A stretch of DNA of 64,000 nt from Bifidobacterium pullorum subsp. saeculare. Lineage in GTDB: Bacteria; Actinomycetota; Actinomycetes; Actinomycetales; Bifidobacteriaceae. Of this stretch, positions 11,372 through 20,579 are shown piece by piece. The notes beneath the pieces were generated by a model. It saw nothing but the letters and a program-made list of their open reading frames with translations. It was not told the DNA's origin and made no database searches. Positions within the stretch are counted from its first letter, which is position 1. Each line of letters starts with the position of its first letter. Location of the stretch: NCBI RefSeq assembly GCF_016899725.1, contig NZ_JACLYU010000002.1, positions 186,001 to 250,000 of the forward strand, written 5' to 3'. The position numbers and the translations under genes were made by a program.

Positions 11372-11399
11372 GAGGGGCAGACGCACCCGCCTGCCCCTC
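11372..11399 (+). terminator. Hairpin after lacI
   Basis: GAGGGGCAG (11372-11380) and CTGCCCCTC (11391-11399) form a perfect 9-bp stem with a 10-nt loop, starting 3 nt after the lacI stop. There is no U-tract, so it may only weaken read-through. Confidence 0.5.
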
Positions 11400-11494
11400 C
11401 CATGGTCGGCCGCGCCGCACTCACCCCCGCCCGTGACCCGCCGCCTGCGACACGCCGGCGACGGCGACGCCCAGGTCCACGCAACGCCAGTAAT

Positions 11495-11568
11495 TCAATC
11501 GTTTGACGACCATAGCTCGCAAACCCCTTCTTCAATCGTTTGACGTAAATCGTTTGACAAACTATGCT
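11495..11568 (+). promoter_or_regulatory. csc promoter with three LacI operators
   Basis: The near-palindrome TCAATCGTTTGA occurs at 11495-11506 and 11532-11543, and TAAATCGTTTGA at 11546-11557. A promoter with -35 TTGACG (11540-11545), a 17-nt spacer and -10 TATGCT (11563-11568) is embedded in the second and third sites. Binding would occlude RNA polymerase directly. The leader to the permease start is about 105 nt. Confidence 0.85.
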
Positions 11569-11681
11569 GACGCCCCGTCCGCATCGGCACGGCAGCCGGA
11601 GGCGGACGGGGCCCGGACCGGCCGCGCTGACGCTGGCCCGTCCCCGCGCACCGATCCAACGCGACACAAGGGAGAGCAGCT

Positions 11682-13007
11682 ATGGCACGCACCGCCACAT
11701 CGGCATGGAGGAACCCCTCCTATCTGCAAAGTTCGTTCGGCATCTTCATGTTCTTCTGCTCGTGGGGCATCTGGTGGTCCTTCTTCTCGAGGTGGCTCAC
11801 CGACCCCACCCACGGCCTGGGCATGACCTCGGCCGAGCAGGGCACCATCTACTCGGTCAACTCGCTGGCCACGCTCATCATCATGTTTGTGTACGGCGTG
11901 ATCCAGGACCAGCTGGGCATCAAGCGCCGCCTGGTCGTCGTGATCGCCGTGATCGCCGCGCTGGTCGGCCCCTTCGTCCAGTTCATCTACATGCCGATGC
12001 TCGTGGCCGGCGGCACCACCCGCTTCCTGGGCGTGCTCATCGGCTCCGTCGTGCTGTCCGCCGGCTTCATGTCCGGCTGCTCCCTGGTCGAGGCGATCAC
12101 CGAACGCTACTCGCGCAAGTTCAACTTCCAATACGGCCAGTCCCGCGCCTGGGGCTCCTTCGGCTACGCGATCGTGGCCCTCGTCGCCGGTTTCCTGTTC
12201 AACATCAACCCGCTCATCAACTTCTGGGTGGGATCCGCCTGCGGCCTGGGCATGCTCCTGGTCTACCTGCTGTGGGTGCCCGCCGAGCAGAAGGACGAGC
12301 TCGCCCGCGAGGCCGATCCGAACGCCCCGCGCACCAACCCCACCGTGCGCGAGATGCTCGGCGTGCTCAAGATGCCGGCCCTGTGGGTGCTCATCGTGTT
12401 CATGCTGCTGACCAACACCTTCTACACCGTGTTCGACCAGCAGATGTTCCCGAACTACTACGCCTCCCTGTTCCCCACCATGGAAATCGGCAACGCCACC
12501 TACGGCACGCTCAACTCCTTCCAGGTGTTCCTCGAGTCCGCGATGATGGGCCTGGTGCCGATGCTCATGCAGAAGATCGGCGTGCGCAACGCGCTGCTGC
12601 TCGGCGCCTTCGTGATGTTCGCCCGCATCGGCCTGTGCGGCGTGTTCCATGACCCGGTGAGCGTGTCCATCGTCAAGCTGTTCCACTCCATCGAGGTGCC
12701 GCTGTTCTGCCTGCCCGCGTTCCGTTACTTCACGCTGCACTTCGACACCAAGCTCTCCGCCACGCTGTACATGGTGGGCTTCCAGATCGCCTCCCAGGTG
12801 GGCCAGGTCATCTTCTCCACCCCGCTGGGCCATCTGCACGACACGATGGGCGACCGCCCGACCTTCTTCACGATCTCCGGCATCGTGCTCGCCGCGCTCA
12901 TCTACGGCTTCTTCGTGATCAAGAAGGACGACCAGCAGGTCGACGGCGACCCCTTCTACACCGACCGCCAGCTCAAGGCCATGGCGGCGGCCAAGCCGCA
13001 GGCCTGA
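11682..13007 (+). CDS. cscB: Sucrose/fructo-oligosaccharide:H+ symporter (MFS)
   Basis: A 441-residue major-facilitator permease of the oligosaccharide:H+ symporter (LacY/CscB) family with about 12 hydrophobic helices. The N-terminal YLQSSFGIFMFFCSWGIWWS and the cytoplasmic loops (VIQDQLGIKRRLV, SRAWGSFGYA) fit the family. SD AAGGGAGAG precedes the ATG. It is followed 41 nt later by a GH32 fructosidase and preceded by LacI operators, so it very likely imports sucrose or short fructo-oligosaccharides for intracellular hydrolysis. The symbol follows usage in bifidobacteria; the exact substrate is inferred. Confidence 0.88.
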   Translation: MARTATSAWRNPSYLQSSFGIFMFFCSWGIWWSFFSRWLTDPTHGLGMTSAEQGTIYSVNSLATLIIMFVYGVIQDQLGIKRRLVVVIAVIAALVGPFVQFIYMPMLVAGGTTRFLGVLIGSVVLSAGFMSGCSLVEAITERYSRKFNFQYGQSRAWGSFGYAIVALVAGFLFNINPLINFWVGSACGLGMLLVYLLWVPAEQKDELAREADPNAPRTNPTVREMLGVLKMPALWVLIVFMLLTNTFYTVFDQQMFPNYYASLFPTMEIGNATYGTLNSFQVFLESAMMGLVPMLMQKIGVRNALLLGAFVMFARIGLCGVFHDPVSVSIVKLFHSIEVPLFCLPAFRYFTLHFDTKLSATLYMVGFQIASQVGQVIFSTPLGHLHDTMGDRPTFFTISGIVLAALIYGFFVIKKDDQQVDGDPFYTDRQLKAMAAAKPQA

Positions 13008-13048
13008 CCCGTCCCCGTTCCCGGCACGTTTTCGAAAGGCATCCGACG

Positions 13049-14635
13049 ATGAGCGACCTCATCCCCGCACCCCACTCCATCCCCAACATCGATACCCCCG
13101 TCCTCGACCCGATCCGCGACCACGCCCAGGAGCTGGCCAAGGCCGAGGCCGGCGTCGCAGCGCTCGCCGCGACGCGCGACGACCGCTGGTACCCCGCCTT
13201 CCACATCGCCTCCGACGGCGGGTGGATCAACGACCCCAACGGCCTGTGCTTCTTCGGCGGCCGCTGGCACGTGTTCTACCAGCTGCACCCCTACGGCACC
13301 CAATGGGGGCCGATGCACTGGGGCCACGTCTCCTCCGAGGACATGGTCACCTGGCGCCGCGAGCCGATCATGTTCGCCCCCAGCCTGGAGCAGGAGAAGG
13401 ACGGCGTGTTCTCCGGTTCCGCCGTCGTGGGCGACGACGGCCGCCTGCGCTTCTACTACACCGGCCACCGCTGGAACAACGGCGTGGACGACGCCGACGG
13501 CCAATGGCAGGTGCAGATGCTCGCCGAGCCGGACGACGACACGCTGACCTCCGCCACCAAGCGCGGCATGGTCGTCGACTGCCCGCGCCAGGCCGTGGAC
13601 TCCCACTTCCGCGACCCGAAGGTGTTCAAGGCCGGCGGCGTGTGGTGGATGGTGTTCGGCGTGTGCTCGGCCGCCCGCCGCGGCCAGATGTGGCTGTACC
13701 GCTCCGACGACATGGTCACCTGGCGTTTCGAACGCGTGCTCTTCGAACACCCGGACCCAGACGTGTGGATGCTCGAATGCCCCGACTTCTTCCCGCTGCG
13801 CGGCGCCGACGGCCGCGAACGCTGGGTGATCGGCTTCTCCGCGATGGGCGCCCGGCCGCGCGGATTCGCCAACCGCAACAAGGACAACGCCGGCTACCTC
13901 ATCGGCTCGTGGGAGCCGGGCGGCGAGTTCGTGCCCGAGGAGGCATACCGCCCGTGGGACGCCGGCCACAACTTCTACGCGCCTCAGTCCTTCACCGCCC
14001 CCGACGGACGCCAGCTCATGCTCGGCTGGATGAGCCCCTTCGACGAGCCGGCGCCGATGCAAGCCGACGGCTGGTGCGGCAACCTCACCCTGGTCCGCGA
14101 GGTGAAACTGGACGACGCCGGCTTCCTGGTCACGCCGCCGGCCGCCGAGATGACCGGGCTGCGCCTCGGGACGACCGACATGGGCGCGCTGTCCCTCGGC
14201 TACGACGAGGAACGCACGCTCGCCGCCGACGCCGGCCCCATGGAGATCGAGATGACGCTCGACCTGGCCGCCTGCGCCGCCGACCGCGCCTCGCTGCGCG
14301 TGCACGGCACCGACGACGGGTCCTTCCTGGCGGTGTGCTACGACGCGCAGATCGGCGCCGTGACCGTGGACCGCGCCGCCGCGCCGGCCGGGGCGCCGCA
14401 CGGCTGCCGCGTGGCGCCGCTCGACCCCGACGAGCTCGCCTGCGGAACGCTCGATTTGCGCGTGTTCGTGGACCGCGGCTGCGTGGAAGTGTACGTGGAC
14501 GGCGGCCGCCATGTGCTCAGCGACTACAGCTACCCCGGCGCGGGTCCCCGCGCCATCAGGCTCGTCGCCGAGGGCGGCCCGCTCGAGGTGCGGGCCCTGG
14601 CGACGCACCGCCTGCGCTCCATCGGCCTGGAGTAA
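13049..14635 (+). CDS. cscA: Beta-fructofuranosidase, GH32
   Basis: A 528-residue intracellular GH32 enzyme (no signal peptide) that releases fructose from sucrose and fructo-oligosaccharides. The three acidic motifs are intact: WINDPNG with nucleophile Asp62, FRDPK with transition-state stabiliser Asp189, and ECPDFF with acid/base Glu243. The five-bladed propeller is followed by the C-terminal beta-sandwich. It lies 41 nt behind the permease with SD CGAAAGGCA and shares its LacI-controlled promoter. The hydrolase needs no phosphorylation, consistent with bifidobacterial sucrose use by symport. Confidence 0.95.
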   Translation: MSDLIPAPHSIPNIDTPVLDPIRDHAQELAKAEAGVAALAATRDDRWYPAFHIASDGGWINDPNGLCFFGGRWHVFYQLHPYGTQWGPMHWGHVSSEDMVTWRREPIMFAPSLEQEKDGVFSGSAVVGDDGRLRFYYTGHRWNNGVDDADGQWQVQMLAEPDDDTLTSATKRGMVVDCPRQAVDSHFRDPKVFKAGGVWWMVFGVCSAARRGQMWLYRSDDMVTWRFERVLFEHPDPDVWMLECPDFFPLRGADGRERWVIGFSAMGARPRGFANRNKDNAGYLIGSWEPGGEFVPEEAYRPWDAGHNFYAPQSFTAPDGRQLMLGWMSPFDEPAPMQADGWCGNLTLVREVKLDDAGFLVTPPAAEMTGLRLGTTDMGALSLGYDEERTLAADAGPMEIEMTLDLAACAADRASLRVHGTDDGSFLAVCYDAQIGAVTVDRAAAPAGAPHGCRVAPLDPDELACGTLDLRVFVDRGCVEVYVDGGRHVLSDYSYPGAGPRAIRLVAEGGPLEVRALATHRLRSIGLE

Positions 14636-14640
14636 TCGAA

Positions 14641-14683
14641 CGACGACGGCCGCACCGGAGGATCTCCGGTGCGGCCGTCGTCG
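14641..14683. terminator. Bidirectional terminator, cscA / uppS
   Basis: Perfect 20-nt arms (14641-14660 and 14664-14683) with a 3-nt loop, followed by TTATTT on the + strand. It lies between two convergent stop codons. Confidence 0.85.
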
Positions 14684-14684
14684 G

Positions 14685-15476
14685 TTATTTGGTCACGCCG
14701 CCGAAGCGGCGGTCGCGGTGGATGTAATGGTCGATCGAACGCCACAGCACCTCGCGGCCGCAATCGGGGAACAGCTCGGGCACGAAGTCAAGCTCGGCGT
14801 AGGCGGCCTGCCAGGGCAGGAAGTTGCTCGTGCGCTGCTCGCCAGAGGTGCGGATCACCAGGTCGCAGTCGGGAATGTCCGGGGTATACAGGTGGTCGGC
14901 CACCATTTTTTCGGTGACGCGGTCGCCGCTAATCTTCCCGTCGCGCACCTCGCGCGCGATGGCCGCGCAGGCGTCGGCGATCTCGGCACGGCCTCCGTAG
15001 TTGATGCAGAACACCACGTCGATGACCTTGTTGCGCTTGGTGCGTTCCATCGCCACCTCGAGCTCGTCGATGACGGACTTCCACAGCCGGGGCCGGCGGC
15101 CGGACCAGCGCACGCGCACGCCCCACTCGTCCATCTGCGCCACGCGGCGGTGGATGATCTCACGCGAGAAGCCCATGAGGAAGCGCACCTCCTGGGGGCT
15201 GCGCTTCCAGTTCTCGGTAGAGAAGGTGTACAGGCTCAGATAGCGCACGCCCGCCTCGATGGCGCCGGCGATCGTGTCGAACACCACCGGCTCGGCGGCC
15301 TGGTGGCCGCAGGTGCGCGTCAGGCCGCGCTGCTGCGCCCAACGGCCGTTGCCGTCCATGATCACACCGACATGCCGGGGCACCTTGCCCTTGGGGAAGT
15401 CGGGGATGCGGGAAGGGTCCGAGAACGGGGCGGCGGGGACGTCCAACGACGTGTAATCGACGTGTTCAAAAGCCAT
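14685..15476 (-). CDS. uppS: Undecaprenyl (isoprenyl) diphosphate synthase
   Basis: A cis-prenyltransferase that condenses isopentenyl diphosphate units onto farnesyl diphosphate to build the C55 carrier for peptidoglycan and wall polymers. The 263-residue protein shows the signature IMDGNGRWA with catalytic Asp41, TFSTENWKR, and the C-terminal RTSGEQRTSNFLPWQAAY motif. The Met at 15476 has GGGGGA upstream. It follows recO by 11 nt and belongs to the same leftward cluster as dxr and ispG, which make its substrates. Confidence 0.95.
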   Translation of the reverse strand: MAFEHVDYTSLDVPAAPFSDPSRIPDFPKGKVPRHVGVIMDGNGRWAQQRGLTRTCGHQAAEPVVFDTIAGAIEAGVRYLSLYTFSTENWKRSPQEVRFLMGFSREIIHRRVAQMDEWGVRVRWSGRRPRLWKSVIDELEVAMERTKRNKVIDVVFCINYGGRAEIADACAAIAREVRDGKISGDRVTEKMVADHLYTPDIPDCDLVIRTSGEQRTSNFLPWQAAYAELDFVPELFPDCGREVLWRSIDHYIHRDRRFGGVTK

Positions 15477-15487
15477 AGTCCCCCAAT

Positions 15488-16255
15488 CTAGCAAGCGGCG
15501 GGGATGCCGCCCTCCCCCAGCAGGCGCATGGAGCGCAGCGGACGCTCCAGATAATGCTCGCCCCAGTCCTCCACGGCCTGCTCCGTCTCCGGCAGCAGCG
15601 GGGCCTCGTCCAACACCTGCCAGTCGCCGTTGACCAGCGCGTCGAGCTGCTCGCGCACACGCGGGTCCAGCGGCCGCGACTCGGGCGTGTGGTCGAGGTG
15701 GCACATCACGCCTCCGGCGGGCACGGACAGGTACATCGCCCCATCCGCGGAGACGCCGAGGGGCCGGCCGCACACCACGCAGGCGCCGAGCCGCGGCTCC
15801 CAGCCGGCGAGGGTCAGCGCGCGCATCACATAGGAGGCGCCGATGGCCGCCGGCGCATGCGCCCGCCTGGCGAGCGACGCGAGGGCGGCGATGAGCAGCC
15901 GGTACTGGGCGGCGGTGCGCTCGCCCTCCGCGCTGACGAGCTTGTCCGCAGTCTCGACGATGAGGTTGGCGGCCGCGTAGGCGCCGTAGTCGGCGCAGAT
16001 GGACGCCGCGTACGGCGCGATCGACTCGGCCTGGGAGATGACGTCCAGGGACCGGCCGGAGGCGATGAGCAGGTCGACGCGCATGAATGGCTCCAGCCTG
16101 CCGCCGAAGCGCGATTTGACGCGCCTCACCCCTTTGGCCACGGCGCGCACCTTGCCATGGGAGCGGGTGAGCAGCGTGATGATGCGGTCGGCTTCGCCCA
16201 GCTTGGCGGTGCGCAGCACCACGCCCTCGTCACGGTACAACGGCAACGGGCACAC
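15488..16255 (-). CDS. recO: DNA repair protein RecO
   Basis: RecO loads RecA in the RecFOR pathway together with RecR (encoded at 61286). The 255-residue protein begins with the OB-fold (YRDEGVVLRTAKLGEADRI) and continues with helices. It keeps only the first CxxC of the usual zinc site (CVVC at about residues 162-165); no second pair is present, only a lone Cys in VMCHLDH. The GTG start at 16255 lies 4 nt after the stop of the membrane hydrolase gene, so the two are translationally close. uppS follows. Confidence 0.92.
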   Translation of the reverse strand: MCPLPLYRDEGVVLRTAKLGEADRIITLLTRSHGKVRAVAKGVRRVKSRFGGRLEPFMRVDLLIASGRSLDVISQAESIAPYAASICADYGAYAAANLIVETADKLVSAEGERTAAQYRLLIAALASLARRAHAPAAIGASYVMRALTLAGWEPRLGACVVCGRPLGVSADGAMYLSVPAGGVMCHLDHTPESRPLDPRVREQLDALVNGDWQVLDEAPLLPETEQAVEDWGEHYLERPLRSMRLLGEGGIPAAC

Positions 16256-16259
16256 CCCC

Positions 16260-18008
16260 TCAGTACACGAACAGACCCCAGAAGGCGAAGACCAGCAGCA
16301 CGGAGAACATCGCGAAGCTGGTGATCCAGAACAGCGCGCGTCCCAGACGCGTGGCGGCGATCACCGGCTCGCGTCCGGTGACGATGCCTGCGATGGCGCC
16401 GCGGCTGGGCGGCCAGCGCAGCACGCCGCGGCCGATGGACACCTCGATGAGCCGGGCGATCACCCGCGACCACGCCCACACCACCGCCGTGCACACCACT
16501 TCGATGAACGGCCAGCTCCACTGCATCACGCCGGGGTCCTCGGCGGGGGCGGCGCCCCACGCCAAGTGCACGACGCCCATGACCACCTGCCCCAGGCCGG
16601 CGCCGAACACGACGAGCGCGGCCAGCGTGGCCAGCGTCACCGTCAGCAACATACCGCCGAAGCCATGCGCATAGCCGAGCGCCGGAGCGGAGCGGCGGCG
16701 CGCCGTGCGCCAGATCCACCGGCCGAGCGCGACGAGTCCGGTCACGGCGGCGGCGAGCAGGGACAGGATCATGAGCGCGTGCAGCGCCAGCCCGTAGATG
16801 GTGCCGGCGCGGTTGGGCCGCAGCCCGGTGGGCACGGCGATGGACTGGTAGATCGTGGCGCCGGCCACGCGTTCGCTGGTCTGCGTGAGCCCATGCGTGG
16901 TGCCGACGGCCCAGTCGATCAGGTCGTCCACGTACCGGTCGGCGAAGGGGGTGTCGGACTGGGCCTCGTCGCCGAGGCGGAGCACATGGTTGGCGATCGG
17001 GTAGCTGCGGATGGTCATGTTCCGGTTGCCGGCCCGCTGCGCCTCGGTCACCATCGCCTCGGCGCCCTCGACCTGCGCGGTCATCACATCCTTGGAGCCG
17101 TAGGCGATGAACGTGGGGATGGCGTAGGTGGCGGGGTCGAGCACGGAGATGTCGAAATTGGCGAAGCCCAGCATCCCCGAGTCGATGCTGAACACGCGCC
17201 GGACGATGGACTGGTAGCCGTCGTGCGCGCCGACGAGCGCGAAGTCCTGGGAGACGAAGAAGCCGAGCGCGTGCCGCGGCGAATACACCATTGGGCTGAG
17301 CAGCACCTGGAAGGCGACGTCGGGGTCGTCGGCGAGGAGGTAGCCGGAGATCCACGTCGATTCGGAGGTGGCGTAGATGCCCACCTGGCCGGCGTCCACG
17401 CCGGGCAGGGAACGCAGGTAGTCGATGACGAGGTCGTAGGCCTTGGCGGAGGCCGGGTAGTCGCGGTCGAGGTCGGTGGTGGACCAGACGGGCTTGTCGA
17501 GCACGGCGGTGACGAAGCCGGCGGAGGCGAGGTCCCGGGCGACGTCGCCGAAGGAGTCGTCGCAGCTGCCGTAGCCGGCCCCGTGCATGAACACGACGCC
17601 GGGCCGTCCGCCCGCCGCGCCGACGGGCTCGCGCACCAGCACGCGGATGTCCTGGATCTCCTGGCCGGCGGCGGAGGCGGGGCGCGGCGCCGGGTCGCGG
17701 CCGTCGGCCTGGGCGACGAGCGAGCCGTCGCGGGCGACGCTCATCGTCACGTACCGTTCGCTCACCTGGTAGTCGCCGCGCGCGTCGAGCCGGATGCCGT
17801 CGGGGTTGGCGAAGGTGACGGCCGTGTCCGGGCTGAGCGTGGCGAACGTCTGCCCGGTGGGTTCGTTGTTCCATGGCACGGTGGTCAGGCCGGAGATCGT
17901 GACGAGCAGCGCCATGAGGATGACGAAAATGGGCAGGGAAAGCATGAGGCGCCGCCCGCGCGACCAGGGCGCGGGGCTGGCGGTGACGGGTTCCTCTTGC
18001 TTCGGCAC
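16260..18008 (-). CDS. Membrane-anchored alpha/beta hydrolase
   Basis: About 583 residues from this start. An N-terminal membrane helix (LSLPIFVILMALLVTISG) is followed by an extracytoplasmic alpha/beta-hydrolase domain with oxyanion motif VVFMHGAGYG (about residue 141) and nucleophile region YATSESTW (Ser at about 218, numbered from the upstream Met). About four C-terminal membrane helices follow. The fold resembles dienelactone/prolyl-type hydrolases, but the substrate is unknown. An ATG at 18017 overlaps the -10 box TACAAT (18021-18016); the in-frame GTG at 18008 sits 7 nt after that box and is the likelier leaderless start. Its place before recO-uppS and after ispG hints at an envelope role. 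Confidence 0.75.
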   Translation of the reverse strand: MPKQEEPVTASPAPWSRGRRLMLSLPIFVILMALLVTISGLTTVPWNNEPTGQTFATLSPDTAVTFANPDGIRLDARGDYQVSERYVTMSVARDGSLVAQADGRDPAPRPASAAGQEIQDIRVLVREPVGAAGGRPGVVFMHGAGYGSCDDSFGDVARDLASAGFVTAVLDKPVWSTTDLDRDYPASAKAYDLVIDYLRSLPGVDAGQVGIYATSESTWISGYLLADDPDVAFQVLLSPMVYSPRHALGFFVSQDFALVGAHDGYQSIVRRVFSIDSGMLGFANFDISVLDPATYAIPTFIAYGSKDVMTAQVEGAEAMVTEAQRAGNRNMTIRSYPIANHVLRLGDEAQSDTPFADRYVDDLIDWAVGTTHGLTQTSERVAGATIYQSIAVPTGLRPNRAGTIYGLALHALMILSLLAAAVTGLVALGRWIWRTARRRSAPALGYAHGFGGMLLTVTLATLAALVVFGAGLGQVVMGVVHLAWGAAPAEDPGVMQWSWPFIEVVCTAVVWAWSRVIARLIEVSIGRGVLRWPPSRGAIAGIVTGREPVIAATRLGRALFWITSFAMFSVLLVFAFWGLFVY

Positions 18009-18095
18009 GTCGGTCATTGTACCCGCGCGGCCTCGACGCCCCATGGGCGCCGCCGCGCACGGCCGTGGCCCGGGCCGCGCAAGCCGCCCGCCGGC

Positions 18096-19319
18096 TCAGG
18101 TGTGGTGGGCTCCCCCGGTGACCGGCACGACGACCGGCCCGCTGGAGGCGGCCGGCACCTGGCCGGCCGCCTCCATCTCGGCGGCGATGCGCTGGGCCTG
18201 CGTCAGCAGCGTCTCGACGATCTGGTCCTCGGGGACGGTGGCGATGACCTTGCCCTTGATGAAGATCTGGCCCTTGCCGTTGCCGGAGGCGACGCCCAGG
18301 TCGGCCTCGCGCGCCTCGCCGGGACCGTTGACGATGCAGCCCATGACGGCCACGCGGATCGGCGCGGTCACGTCCTTGAGTCCCTCGGTGACGGCCTCGG
18401 CCAGTTGGATGACATCCACCTGGGCTCGCCCGCAGCTCGGGCAGGAGATGATGTCGAATTTGCGCGGGCGCAGGCCCAGGTATTCGAGCAGCTTGCAGCC
18501 GACCTTGACCTCCTCGACCGGCGGCGCGGACAGGGAGACGCGGATCGTGTCGCCGATGCCCTCGGCCAGCAGCGCGCCGAAGGCGAGGCAGGATTTGATC
18601 GTGCCCTGCCAGGCGGGGCCGGCCTCGGTGACGCCCAGGTGCAGCGGCCAGTCGCCTTTGGATGCCAGGAGCCGGTAGGTCTCCACCATGGTGACGACGT
18701 CGTGGTGTTTGACGGAGATCTTGAAGTCGTGGAAGCCGACGTCCTCGAACATGCGCGCTTCCTTGAGCGCGGAGGCGACCAGCGCCTCGGGCGTGGGGCC
18801 GCCGTATTTGGCGTAGAGCTCCTTGTCGAGCGAGCCGGCGTTGACTCCGATGCGCAGGGAGATGCCGGCGTCGGTGGCGGCCCGGCAGATCGAGGGGCCC
18901 ACCTCGTCGAATTTGCGGATGTTGCCGGGGTTGACGCGCACGGCCGCGCAGCCGGCGTCGATGGCCTCGAACACGTACTTGGACTGGAAGTGGATGTCGG
19001 CGATGACCGGGATCGGGGACTTGGCGCAGATCTCGGGCAGCGCGTCGGCGTCGTCCTGGCTGGGCACGGCCACGCGCACGATGTCGCAGCCGGCGGCCGT
19101 CAGCTCGGCGATCTGCTGGAGCGTGGCGGGCACGTCGGCGGTCGTGGTGTTCGTCATCGACTGTACGGAGATGGGCGCGCCGCCGCCGACGGGCACGGGG
19201 CCGACCATGATGCGGCGCGAGGGGCGGCGCGGATGCAGCGGCGACTCGCTGGTGAGCTCGGCCGCGTCCCCGGTTTTGCGGAAGGGTTTGTTCTGGTTCT
19301 CGGGCATGGTTTCGGGCAT
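18096..19319 (-). CDS. ispG: 4-hydroxy-3-methylbut-2-enyl diphosphate synthase IspG (GcpE)
   Basis: IspG catalyses the penultimate step of the MEP pathway, reducing MEcPP to HMBPP with a [4Fe-4S] cluster. The 407-residue protein shows the TIM-barrel start ([10 protein letters not shown]), VRVNPGNI, and the cluster cysteines in [13 protein letters not shown] and [14 protein letters not shown]. It lies 66 nt after dxr on the same strand, so two MEP genes are co-transcribed, feeding uppS a few genes downstream. Confidence 0.96.
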   Translation of the reverse strand: MPETMPENQNKPFRKTGDAAELTSESPLHPRRPSRRIMVGPVPVGGGAPISVQSMTNTTTADVPATLQQIAELTAAGCDIVRVAVPSQDDADALPEICAKSPIPVIADIHFQSKYVFEAIDAGCAAVRVNPGNIRKFDEVGPSICRAATDAGISLRIGVNAGSLDKELYAKYGGPTPEALVASALKEARMFEDVGFHDFKISVKHHDVVTMVETYRLLASKGDWPLHLGVTEAGPAWQGTIKSCLAFGALLAEGIGDTIRVSLSAPPVEEVKVGCKLLEYLGLRPRKFDIISCPSCGRAQVDVIQLAEAVTEGLKDVTAPIRVAVMGCIVNGPGEAREADLGVASGNGKGQIFIKGKVIATVPEDQIVETLLTQAQRIAAEMEAAGQVPAASSGPVVVPVTGGAHHT

Positions 19320-19385
19320 GAGGGTTCCTCGGAGGCGCCGGCGTGGCCGCCGGCGCGGTGGATTGGTTCGGATGGGTGGGGCCGC

Positions 19386-20579
19386 TCAGGCGGCCTTGCG
19401 TGCGATGAGCTCGTCGGCCAGGCGGCGGGCCTCGGCCTCGACGGCCAGCATCTCGGGCACGTCGGCGAAGTACGGGTCGCCGCGCAGCCCGGCGTCCATC
19501 GCGTCGATGACCTCGCGCACGGTGTCCACGATGCCCAGGTACGGCAGGCGGCGGTCGAGGAAGGCGTGCACGGCCTGCTCGTTGGCGGCGTTGAGCACCG
19601 CCGTGTGCTTCTCGGAGGCGGCGAGGCATTCGCGGGCCAGGCTCACGGCGGGGAAGGCCTCGTCGTCGAGCGGCTCGAAGGTCCAGGTCGCGGCCTGGGT
19701 CCAGTCGCAGGGCGCGGCCACATGGTCCATGCGCTCCGGGGCCGACAGTCCCAGCGCGATGGGCAGGCGCATATCGGGCGGGGAGGCCTGGGCGATGGTG
19801 GCGCCGTCGCGGAACTCGACCATGGAATGGACGATGGACTGCGGGTGCACGGTCACGGCGATACGCTCGGGCGGCATGCCGAACAGGCGGCTCGCCTCGA
19901 TGACCTCGAGGCCCTTGTTCATCAGCGTGGCCGAGTTGATGGTGACGACCGGGCCCATATGCCAGGTCGGATGGTTGAGCGCCTGCTCGGGGGTGATGTC
20001 GGTCATCTCGTCGCGCCGCATGCCGCGGAACGGGCCGCCGGAGGCGGTGACGACCAGGCGCGTGACCTCGCCGTGGGTGCCGCTGCGCAGGCACTGCCAG
20101 ATGGCGGAATGCTCGGAGTCGACCGGGTTGATCTGGTCGTCCTGCGTCTGCGCGGAGAAGAGCAGATGTCCGCCGGCGACGACGGATTCCTTGTTGGCCA
20201 GGGCCAGCTGGGAGCCGGCCTGGAGGGCGGCGATGGACGGTTCCAGGCCGATGGAGCCGGTGATGCCGTTGAGCACCACGCCGGCTCCTGCGCCGGCCAG
20301 CGCGACGACCGCGTCGGGCCCGGCCTGCACGCGCGTGTAGCGCGCGCCGGCCTGATCGAGGGCCTCGCGCAGTTCGCCGGCCTTGGCGGCGTCGAACACG
20401 GCGACGTCGGGCACGTTGAAGCGCGCCGCCTGCTGGGCGAGCAGGTCGATGTGCGCGCCGCCGGCGGCGAGGCCGGTGACGGTGAAACGGTCGGGATGGC
20501 GGGCGATGACGTCCAATCCCTGGGTGCCGATGGAGCCGGTGGAGCCCAGGATGGTGACGGTGGTGGTGCTGCCGTTCAC
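19386..20579 (-). CDS. dxr: 1-deoxy-D-xylulose 5-phosphate reductoisomerase
   Basis: Dxr converts DXP to MEP with NADPH, the first committed step of isoprenoid synthesis here. The 397-residue protein opens with the Rossmann motif ILGSTGSIGTQ, contains LANKESVVAGG and SEHSAIWQCL (metal and substrate sites) and ends in the C-terminal four-helix domain. Its start overlaps the stop of the DivIVA-like gene by 4 nt, so translation is probably coupled. Confidence 0.96.
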   Translation of the reverse strand: MNGSTTTVTILGSTGSIGTQGLDVIARHPDRFTVTGLAAGGAHIDLLAQQAARFNVPDVAVFDAAKAGELREALDQAGARYTRVQAGPDAVVALAGAGAGVVLNGITGSIGLEPSIAALQAGSQLALANKESVVAGGHLLFSAQTQDDQINPVDSEHSAIWQCLRSGTHGEVTRLVVTASGGPFRGMRRDEMTDITPEQALNHPTWHMGPVVTINSATLMNKGLEVIEASRLFGMPPERIAVTVHPQSIVHSMVEFRDGATIAQASPPDMRLPIALGLSAPERMDHVAAPCDWTQAATWTFEPLDDEAFPAVSLARECLAASEKHTAVLNAANEQAVHAFLDRRLPYLGIVDTVREVIDAMDAGLRGDPYFADVPEMLAVEAEARRLADELIARKAA

